Assembly (NCBI GenBank): GCA_030667035.1
Contig: DAOUWQ010000157.1
Coordinates: 1 to 5,157, forward strand
DNA from: Candidatus Heimdallarchaeota archaeon
GTDB taxonomy: Archaea; Asgardarchaeota; Heimdallarchaeia; JABLTI01
DNA length: 5,157 bases
Direction of reading: 5' to 3'
A program made the translations under genes and the position numbers. The notes under the pieces were generated by a model, which saw only the letters and a list, made by a program, of their open reading frames with translations, was not told the DNA's origin and searched no databases. This document shows positions 1-5,157 of this stretch, in pieces (the first letter of the stretch is position 1; every line of letters begins with the position of its first letter).

Positions 1-1374
1 ACCATTTTCTTTTAACAATTGTAATGCACGTTCAATGAACAGAATTGCAATATCATACAATTTATATGCAGAATAATATTGCTGGGAAAAAATCTTTTTC
101 TCTATTATATTTCTAATCTTTTTGATTTCAATGTAAGGTGGATTACCTATTATTAAATCAAATCCTCCTTCTTCAAGAATAGTAGGAAACTTTTCACACC
201 AATGTAATGGATCTATTTCTAACAATTCTTCAAGAGTGAAGTTATTTTTCTTACTTTTCTCATTAAGATAGAGCATAAATCCTTCATCAAAATTCTCAAT
301 TTCTTTCATATGATTATTTACGAAACCTATTAGACTATTTCCTGAAACTAAATTGAAATCTAAATCTATTGAAAAAGACGAATCGATAGTTGCGTCATCT
401 TGATTGGAAATAAACCATAGCCATAAATTTATTTTTGAAATTGAGAGCGACTCTTCAATCAAATCAGCGCCGAATATATTATTTTCAATAATGGTTTTCT
501 TAATTTCAGCATCAGATTCATTTAATGATAATTTTCCTGTAATGCTTTTGTGAAATTCAAATAAAATTCTAGCCGTTGCTAGCAAGAATTCTCCAGATCC
601 ACAGGTAATATCTAAAATTCTGAGATTTGAAAGGGTATCATATAAAGTTGTGATAGAATTTCTATTATCGATTCTTGTGATATCTTCTAACTCTTTAAGT
701 GGAATGGCCATTTTTTGAGAGAGTATGGAAAAGATAGTTTTTTTCGTCATAAAACTAGTAATTTCTGGTGGGGTATAGAAGACTCCTTTCTTTCTTCTAT
801 CTGTTAATAAACGAGCCATTTTGTTATTCCCTGAATCCACTTCTTCAATTGACACATAATTGAAATAATTCAAATCCCTTTCAAAAATAGTGCTCAAAGA
901 ATCAATTACACTACAACCATATTTATTGATTTTTTCATAAGCAAATTCAGCTAGTTTACTAGCTTCTAAATCGTTAGTATAATTACTATTAGCGTAATAT
1001 GTGTTAGAAAACCAAATTCTGATATTTACCGGAAGTTGTAATAGAAATTCTCGGTCATCAATTTTAAGAGATGATTTTATTTGTTTTTTCCCAAAAGCAG
1101 AAACTAAAGCTTGCAATTTTTTATTTGTATCTTTACTTTTTAAAAGGCAGGTGAAAATTACTTCTGCTGAACATTTCTCTTTTTCACTATTTTTAATTAA
1201 ACCATTTTCTGTAAGTGTAGGAATCATGAACAAAGCAAATAGCAAATGCTGAAGATATTGTACAGCACCCTTTAAATTTAGTTCAAAATTTACATTTCTT
1301 AATAGATAACCTTGCATTTCACAGTATTCATTGTAAATTGAATCAATTTCAACTCGAGTAAGATTATCTAACAT
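1..1374 (-). CDS. Eco57I-type N6-adenine DNA methyltransferase, 3' end outside the window
   Basis: The frame starts at ATG 1374-1372, has a stop codon only two codons upstream, and stays open for 458 codons to the left edge, so the C-terminus is missing. The motifs are those of a gamma-class adenine-N6 methyltransferase: FYTPPEI at residues 199-205 (motif X region), DITCGSGEFL at 255-264 (motif I, S-adenosylmethionine binding), an acidic residue at D304 in FGADLIEESL (motif II region), and GNPPY at about 410-414 (motif IV, catalytic). Residues 1-190 are mostly helical, with a hydrophobic stretch at about 40-60, like the helical segment before the methylase core in type IIG enzymes. The enzyme would methylate adenine in a specific DNA site. 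Only about 40 residues precede that helical segment, so an N-terminal PD-(D/E)XK nuclease is not fused here; the target-recognition domain and any nuclease would lie beyond the window. It could be a type IIG enzyme, a lone methylase or a PglX-like BREX protein. No clear Shine-Dalgarno sequence is seen. Confidence 0.88.
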   Translation of the reverse strand, partial: MLDNLTRVEIDSIYNEYCEMQGYLLRNVNFELNLKGAVQYLQHLLFALFMIPTLTENGLIKNSEKEKCSAEVIFTCLLKSKDTNKKLQALVSAFGKKQIKSSLKIDDREFLLQLPVNIRIWFSNTYYANSNYTNDLEASKLAEFAYEKINKYGCSVIDSLSTIFERDLNYFNYVSIEEVDSGNNKMARLLTDRRKKGVFYTPPEITSFMTKKTIFSILSQKMAIPLKELEDITRIDNRNSITTLYDTLSNLRILDITCGSGEFLLATARILFEFHKSITGKLSLNESDAEIKKTIIENNIFGADLIEESLSISKINLWLWFISNQDDATIDSSFSIDLDFNLVSGNSLIGFVNNHMKEIENFDEGFMLYLNEKSKKNNFTLEELLEIDPLHWCEKFPTILEEGGFDLIIGNPPYIEIKKIRNIIEKKIFSQQYYSAYKLYDIAILFIERALQLLKENG

Positions 1375-1431
1375 TTGTTCTTAATTCCCAAAGCTACAAA
1401 ATTGTTAACTAACCTAAAGAGTGAACTTGGG

Positions 1432-1440
1432 TATTATAAA
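1432..1440 (-). promoter_or_regulatory. TATA-like box A for the methyltransferase gene
   Basis: The minus strand reads TTTATAATA here, close to the archaeal box A, with an A-rich stretch (CAAATAAAA) just upstream where a BRE would lie. Transcription would begin about 25 bases downstream, near 1408-1412, giving a leader of roughly 35 nt before ATG 1374. The site lies after the ferritin terminator candidate, so the methyltransferase is probably its own transcription unit. This is inferred from position and a short AT-rich match only. Confidence 0.4.
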
Positions 1441-1457
1441 TTTTATTTGAGTCAGTA

Positions 1458-1497
1458 GAAATAAAAGAAATAGAGAGGAAAACGAAAGAATTTCGTT
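1458..1497 (-). terminator. Hairpin plus pyrimidine tract after the ferritin gene
   Basis: Positions 1481-1487 (AACGAAA) and 1491-1497 (TTTCGTT) form a perfect 7-bp inverted repeat; a 6-bp stem with a 5-nt loop is the sterically easier form. On the minus strand the stem is followed by about 23 nearly all-pyrimidine bases (1480-1458) with several T runs. It begins 31 bases after the ferritin stop codon. Archaeal termination relies mainly on T-rich tracts, which are present here whether or not the hairpin matters. Confidence 0.55.
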
Positions 1498-1528
1498 ATC
1501 CTAATCAATAAATTAAGTGTTATTCAAT

Positions 1529-2026
1529 TTATTCTGATGGTGGTGCTGCTACTCGTTGAGTATGTTGATCAAAGAGCATATCATTCTTGAAACCAGCATG
1601 TTTGTCAATAAGTTCAGATGCATTAGCTTCTTCTTCTATTTGTTCATCTATGAACCATTGAAGCAATGTTCTAGCTTGAAGTTCACTGATTTCTTCTGCA
1701 AGCTTCACTAAAGCAACAATAGTACCTGTAATATATTGTTCGTGTTTGTAACCTGCATCAATAATTTGTTTTATTGATTCCCAATTACTCTTTGGTTTTG
1801 CTAATCCCAATAATTCAACAGTTCCACCTGTTTCTACAATATAATCCATGAATTTCTTAGCATGCACATATTCTTCTTGTGCTTGTAGATAATACCAATT
1901 TGCTAAATTGTGATAGGCTTTTTCCTCAAGCCAGAAGGACATACTAAGGTATAGATAACCGGAATCTAATTCTTCTTTTATTTGCTTGTTTAGAGCGTCA
2001 TTGAATTTTTTACTTATTAAAGCCAT
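1529..2026 (-). CDS. ftn: Non-heme ferritin (iron storage, ferroxidase)
   Basis: This complete 165-residue protein has the length and motif order of bacterial-type ferritin (FtnA), a four-helix-bundle subunit that assembles into a 24-subunit cage, oxidises Fe(II) and stores it as ferric mineral in the cytoplasm. Aligning by eye to E. coli FtnA with an offset of +2 places the ferroxidase ligands at E19, E52, H55, E96, Q129 and E132, and the third-iron-site residues at E51, E128 and E131. All are present in LNKQIKEELDSGYLYLSM, QAQEEYVH, YKHEQY and DEQIEEE. No methionine is evident at a bacterioferritin heme position, so it is called non-heme. The ATG at 2026 begins MALISKKFNDALNKQ, a normal ferritin start; GATGAT a few bases upstream is at best a weak Shine-Dalgarno sequence. 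The gene stands alone, with a 208-bp upstream region rich in inverted repeats and a terminator-like hairpin downstream. Confidence 0.97.
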   Translation of the reverse strand: MALISKKFNDALNKQIKEELDSGYLYLSMSFWLEEKAYHNLANWYYLQAQEEYVHAKKFMDYIVETGGTVELLGLAKPKSNWESIKQIIDAGYKHEQYITGTIVALVKLAEEISELQARTLLQWFIDEQIEEEANASELIDKHAGFKNDMLFDQHTQRVAAPPSE

Positions 2027-2049
2027 GTTAAATCATCTCGTGATTTCGT

Positions 2050-2109
2050 TCTGAGAAATTAGTAACTAGGAATGTATTGAAAGATAGGTATCCCAAACAA
2101 TTTCTCAAA
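2050..2109 (-). other. Possible long-range stem in the ferritin mRNA leader
   Basis: TGAGAAATT at 2052-2060 and AATTTCTCA at 2099-2107 are perfect 9-base complements separated by 38 bases. In the minus-strand transcript the pairing extends to 11 pairs including one G-U. The proximal arm ends about 23 bases upstream of the ferritin ATG, so with transcription starting near 2121 the whole structure would sit in the 5' leader. It resembles no riboswitch class I recognise, and a chance match in AT-rich sequence is quite possible. Confidence 0.3.
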
Positions 2110-2127
2110 CTATGTAACCTTTCTGCA

Positions 2128-2151
2128 CTTAAATAGATACTTTCTTATAAA
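2128..2151 (-). promoter_or_regulatory. Candidate ferritin promoter with two TATA-like boxes
   Basis: The minus strand has two box A candidates: TTTATAAG at 2151-2144 and TATTTAAG at 2135-2128. By archaeal spacing they would start transcription near 2121 or 2105, giving leaders of about 95 or 80 nt. That is long for an archaeal gene, where leaders are often short or absent. I cannot choose between them from sequence; the second has an AAAGTATC stretch upstream that could act as a BRE. Confidence 0.4.
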
Positions 2152-2155
2152 GTAT
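2137..2155. promoter_or_regulatory. 19-bp palindrome on the ferritin promoter, putative operator
   Basis: ATACTTT (2137-2143) and AAAGTAT (2149-2155) form a perfect inverted repeat with 7-bp arms and a CTTAT spacer. It contains one candidate TATA box and directly abuts the other, where a dimeric regulator could block TBP/TFB. The 19-bp dyad format is typical of metalloregulators such as the DtxR and Fur families, but the bases do not match either family's known consensus. No regulator gene is visible in the window. Confidence 0.35.
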
Positions 2156-2197
2156 GAAAAATGAATAAATAATTAACAGATTCTAAAATAGGAAAGC

Positions 2198-2225
2198 GAT
2201 ATAACTTCAGTAGTTAAGTTATATC
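2198..2225 (-). terminator. Perfect 10-bp hairpin after gatD, probable 3' end of gatE-gatD
   Basis: GATATAACTT (2198-2207) and AAGTTATATC (2216-2225) are perfect complements around an 8-base loop, beginning 9 bases after the gatD stop codon. On the minus strand the hairpin is followed by moderately T-rich sequence (CTTTCCTATTTT, then T-rich stretches near 2157-2172). Its position argues for termination or 3'-end protection; the stem is AT-rich and weak for an intrinsic terminator, so a protein-binding site is an alternative. Confidence 0.45.
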
Positions 2226-2234
2226 AAAATTTGT

Positions 2235-3701
2235 TTACTTTTCTTTACTTCCAGGCCAAGTATGTTCTCTTGGATTTGGATTGATCTTTTTAAGAAGTTC
2301 ATCAAGACCGGGCTCAACACCTTGCATGAGCATATAACCTTTGTTCATTTCTTTGTTGGTAATTTCTCCAGCAATATTGGTAGTCATTATCTTTTCAACT
2401 TCTTTAACATCTCGAGTACGACCTAACGTCCAGATCATTTTTGCATAAGCAGTACTTGGTAGCATATTTGCTCCTTCGAATACTCCTTTCGCTAACATAT
2501 CTCTACCTGTTTCATAGACTCGAAGATTTGTAAATCCGTAGAGAGGTTCAACAACGATACAAATAGGTATTTCTTCTTCTTGGGCTCTCTCGAGAGCAGG
2601 GTACATGTCTGTATTAACATGCCCTAATCCCGTGCCAACGAAAACAATTCCATGATATCCTTTGTCAATAACTGCATCTAGTGTATCTGGATTCATTCCA
2701 GGATAGAAATAGAGAATAGTGACTCTTGGATCAATTTTAGTATCTATCCAGGTATCAGCAATGTCTCCTCTTCGTTTCACATCATCTTTAAGGAAAGTGA
2801 CTTTTTGGTTTGCATCAATTACACCCAAAGGAATATCACTTATAGTTCTAAAGGCATCTCTACGACTTGAGTGCATTTTTCTGACTCGTGTTCCTCTGTG
2901 GATAAGATTATACGAATCGCTAGTACCGCCATGCATGCAAAGAACAACTTCGGCTAAATCTGCATACCCTGCAACATGACTTGCATTTATGATGTTAAGT
3001 GGTCCATCACTTGAAGGTCTATCACTGCTGCGTTGTGATCCTACAAGAACAACTGGTGCAGCTAAATTTTGGAACATAAATGAAAGAGCAGAACCTGTAT
3101 ATGACATTGTATCTGTTCCATGTCCGATAATAACTCCATCCGCTCCACTCTTGAATTCCTTCATAACAGCTTCAGCAGTTTTAACCCAGAATTCCGGTTT
3201 GAAATTCTCAGAAAGAAGTGAGTAGATTTTCTTTGGTGTTAAATTGCAAATATCAATTAGCTCAGGAACTGCACTAAATAATTCCTCGGGAGTAAAAGCT
3301 GGTAATACCGCTCCTGTTCTGTAATCGAGACGAGAAGCTACTGTTCCACCTGTTCCTAGTAAAGTGACATTTGGCAAATGATCTTTGAATGTAACGCTTA
3401 TATCGGGAAGTTTGTATTTTCCTTCTTTGTATCCGTATTCTTCTATTGTTGTGTCTTCAGTAATTTTAACGCCAATATTGTAACCCGTGTCTACTTTTAA
3501 AACAAGATACCCTTGGGTTGTATGCTGGCTTCTTGGAAGAATAACACCCTCGTAGAGAGCGTCTCCTTTTTTAACACGAACTTGGCTCCAAACACCAATA
3601 CCCTCATTTTCTAATCTTGTGCGAAGTTTTCCACGATAGCCAGTTGGTTCTCGAACAACTTTCTGTTCTTCTTTTTTAGTTTCACTGTTTTTTTTCACCA
3701 T
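2235..3701 (-). CDS. gatD: Glu-tRNA(Gln) amidotransferase subunit D
   Basis: GatD is the asparaginase-like subunit of GatDE; it hydrolyses an amide donor and passes ammonia to GatE for converting Glu-tRNA(Gln) to Gln-tRNA(Gln). Counting from ATG 3701 the protein has 488 residues. A Lys/Glu-rich tail (about 1-17) precedes the small GatD-specific N-terminal domain (about 18-100; YEGVILPRSQ, GYNIGVKI), followed by the two-lobed L-asparaginase domain. The catalytic set is complete: T120 in GTGGTVAS, T196 and D197 in HGTDTM, and K275 in RVRKMHSSRRD, matching T101, T177, D178 and K254 as I recall them for Methanothermobacter GatD. The N-terminal GatD domain rules out a plain asparaginase, as does the adjoining gatE. 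A GTG at 3710 is an alternative start giving three more residues, only 5 bases after the gatE stop. Neither start has a convincing Shine-Dalgarno sequence, so translational coupling to gatE is plausible. The protein is somewhat longer than the usual 430-450 residues, mostly at the N-terminus. Confidence 0.97.
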   Translation of the reverse strand: MVKKNSETKKEEQKVVREPTGYRGKLRTRLENEGIGVWSQVRVKKGDALYEGVILPRSQHTTQGYLVLKVDTGYNIGVKITEDTTIEEYGYKEGKYKLPDISVTFKDHLPNVTLLGTGGTVASRLDYRTGAVLPAFTPEELFSAVPELIDICNLTPKKIYSLLSENFKPEFWVKTAEAVMKEFKSGADGVIIGHGTDTMSYTGSALSFMFQNLAAPVVLVGSQRSSDRPSSDGPLNIINASHVAGYADLAEVVLCMHGGTSDSYNLIHRGTRVRKMHSSRRDAFRTISDIPLGVIDANQKVTFLKDDVKRRGDIADTWIDTKIDPRVTILYFYPGMNPDTLDAVIDKGYHGIVFVGTGLGHVNTDMYPALERAQEEEIPICIVVEPLYGFTNLRVYETGRDMLAKGVFEGANMLPSTAYAKMIWTLGRTRDVKEVEKIMTTNIAGEITNKEMNKGYMLMQGVEPGLDELLKKINPNPREHTWPGSKEK

Positions 3702-3715
3702 AGTAAACACATCAA

Positions 3716-5157
3716 TTAGTTGCTGGCTTTGGCCTCCAATTTCTTCAGAACAAAATCATAGACGGTTTTTCCGGAAATACCTCCGTTCGTCCTTCGCATA
3801 ATAGTACCAGTTATTTTTTTTGCAATACGTTTGTTCATTGAACTGTCTTTTTCTGAAATTTTTTCTTCATTAAATTTAGTAAGCTGGCCGAGTGCTTCTG
3901 CAAACAATTTTTCAATTTCTGAATCAGAAACTTTTCTAATTTTCAAATCTGAAAGAGCTTGTTTGAGACTTTTCTTAGGATTATTGATGATAGTTTTAGC
4001 AATGTTAGGTAATTGATTAAAATCATATACTCCATCTTCTGCTCCTTTGATAATTTCTGCCGTTTTTTCAATGGTTAGCTTTGATGTGTCAAATCCTTCT
4101 CTTCGGAGAGCAAGTAGTGTTTCCTCTATGAAGAAGTAACATTTTTTGGGATTTAATTTGTATTTTTCAATCAGCTCTTGAACTGTGGTTAACGTTTCAT
4201 GTCGTATCATTGCTTTTACTTTCAGATAATCCAAATCGTACTTTTCTTTGAATTCTGCTTCCCATTCCCAAGGGCGTTTCTGTACTTTTTTCTTTAACTC
4301 TTCGATTTTCTTAATATCCATATCAATTGGTGGAGTGTCAGTATCTGGATACAATCGATCTTGCCCGTGAATAACCCTCAAAAATTCAGAATTATTATCT
4401 GGTAAAAATCTACGAGTTTCTAAGGGTACACCATCAAGAGCCATTTTTGCTCTTTCAATAATTTTTTTCATAGCATGAATTACCCAAGTTTGAGGACCGA
4501 GTGTTAAAAAGTACCCATCATCTTTCTTCAATCGAAGTGTTTTTCGAATATCTTTATCTAATTTATCTGTAATAAGTGGGAAGAAGAGATTTTCTTCAAA
4601 TTGCTCTTTATTTTTTCTTAAAGTCTTTTCGTGTAATTTACGAAAAGCTTTATTGCTAATTTCATCAGAATGGAAGAAATTGTTTCTTGGAACTCCAGAA
4701 ATCAATTCAGCTTTTTCAATAATATCCTGACCAAAATCCTTGCCTGGTTGGATTTCTAATCCCAATAAATTACCGAATTTTGGCAAACGAATACCCATAA
4801 CAATACTATTTGCTGGAATATTTTTATCAGAAAATTTGTCTGTTAAATCAATATAAGTGTGTTCCAATTCTTTCTTTTTGAATCCGCGCTCTTTGAGCAT
4901 TGCAGCAATTTTAATCAACATATCTTGTCTTGCTACTTCACGCGCTGCAAGGTCAACAAAGGTGCTTAAATCTTGTACTCCCTTTAACTCAACTCGGCGC
5001 CCTCCTTTGATGCTGATATTAACATCTTGTCTAGCAGTTCCAAGTCCTCGTTTTCCAATTCCACTCAATCTTAGCGTTAATCCAATATATTCTGCAGCTC
5101 GTTGAAGATCTTGCGGGTTATCGCAATCATTGTGATCTGTAATCACTTCAACTAGAG
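3716..5157 (-). CDS. gatE: Glu-tRNA(Gln) amidotransferase subunit E, 5' end outside the window
   Basis: GatE binds Glu-tRNA(Gln), phosphorylates the attached glutamate with ATP and amidates it with ammonia from GatD. The window holds 479 complete codons plus the stop; GatE is usually about 620-630 residues, so roughly 140-150 N-terminal residues are missing. Numbered from the first full codon (LVEVITDH), residues 1-90 are the end of the catalytic cradle shared with GatB, with the signature RQDVNISIKGGRRVELKGVQ at about 43-62. Next comes a GAD domain (about 98-195), the insert shared with bacterial AspRS that separates GatE from GatB. The conserved YPDTDTPPI lies at 269-277, and a helical, YqeY-like tRNA-binding tail runs from about 320 to the end (NGGISGKTVYDFVLKKL). 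The GTG at 5146 is an internal valine: the frame continues upstream with residues typical of the family. The stop is 14 bases before ATG of gatD, indicating an operon. Confidence 0.96.
   Translation of the reverse strand, partial: LVEVITDHNDCDNPQDLQRAAEYIGLTLRLSGIGKRGLGTARQDVNISIKGGRRVELKGVQDLSTFVDLAAREVARQDMLIKIAAMLKERGFKKKELEHTYIDLTDKFSDKNIPANSIVMGIRLPKFGNLLGLEIQPGKDFGQDIIEKAELISGVPRNNFFHSDEISNKAFRKLHEKTLRKNKEQFEENLFFPLITDKLDKDIRKTLRLKKDDGYFLTLGPQTWVIHAMKKIIERAKMALDGVPLETRRFLPDNNSEFLRVIHGQDRLYPDTDTPPIDMDIKKIEELKKKVQKRPWEWEAEFKEKYDLDYLKVKAMIRHETLTTVQELIEKYKLNPKKCYFFIEETLLALRREGFDTSKLTIEKTAEIIKGAEDGVYDFNQLPNIAKTIINNPKKSLKQALSDLKIRKVSDSEIEKLFAEALGQLTKFNEEKISEKDSSMNKRIAKKITGTIMRRTNGGISGKTVYDFVLKKLEAKASN

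Noticed and set aside
1001..1252. Plus-strand open frame of 83 codons.
   Set aside because: It lies antisense inside the methyltransferase frame, which has strong motifs; the composition and sequence look like nothing known.
1..1374. Possible broken or frameshifted methyltransferase.
   Set aside because: Codon-by-codon reading from 1374 to 1 found no stop and all expected motifs in one frame; it is cut only by the window edge.
1404..1417. Minus strand TTAGGTTAGTTAAC near the predicted methyltransferase transcription start resembles the left part of the DtxR box.
   Set aside because: Only the first nine bases match; the right half of the dyad is absent, and a methyltransferase is not an expected DtxR target.
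2082..2091. GATA-gg-TATC short dyad in the ferritin leader.
   Set aside because: Four-base arms are too short to distinguish from chance in this AT-rich region.
2719..3225. Two plus-strand open frames of 86 and 78 codons.
   Set aside because: Both are antisense shadows of the gatD asparaginase domain, which is intact.
3831..5105. Plus-strand open frames at 3831-4016 and 4857-5105.
   Set aside because: Both are antisense shadows of gatE, with no initiation signals or recognisable protein features.
5144..5146. GTG as a possible gatE start codon.
   Set aside because: The frame stays open to the window edge with family-typical residues (LVEV) upstream, and the protein would lack about 150 residues of the catalytic domain.

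Overview
The window looks like ordinary chromosome from an AT-rich archaeon. It holds four protein-coding genes, all on the minus strand, and two of them run off the window edges. The best taxonomic clue is the adjacent gatE-gatD pair. GatDE is the characteristic archaeal glutamyl-tRNA(Gln) amidotransferase, although related pairs are known in some bacteria. TATA-like elements upstream of two genes and the absence of strong Shine-Dalgarno sequences fit this. I cannot name the lineage from the sequence alone.

Reading in the direction of transcription (right to left): a 5'-truncated gatE (from the right edge to 3716) is followed after 14 bases by gatD (to 2235). Together they encode the two-subunit enzyme that turns misacylated Glu-tRNA(Gln) into Gln-tRNA(Gln). 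GatD releases ammonia from an amide donor and GatE activates and amidates the tRNA-bound glutamate. A perfect 10-bp inverted repeat nine bases after the gatD stop probably marks the 3' end of this unit.

A 208-bp intergenic region (2027-2234) then leads to a complete non-heme ferritin gene (2026-1529) with all expected ferroxidase residues. This region is unusually rich in inverted repeats for its size. It has the 3' hairpin of gatD, a 7-5-7 palindrome lying on the candidate ferritin promoter, and a long-range 9-bp pairing inside the predicted leader. The last two are the best regulatory leads in the window. A hairpin followed by a pyrimidine-rich tract ends the ferritin gene.

A TATA-like element at 1432-1440 precedes the last gene, which starts at 1374 and is still open at position 1. 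It encodes the N-terminal 458 residues of an Eco57I-type N6-adenine DNA methyltransferase (FYTPPE, DITCGSGEFL and GNPPY motifs), the kind found in type IIG restriction-modification and BREX-like defence systems. In hand-counted lines it is more AT-rich than gatD, which would suit acquired accessory DNA. If a defence system is present, its remainder lies to the left of this window. I found no RNA gene, mobile element or CRISPR array.
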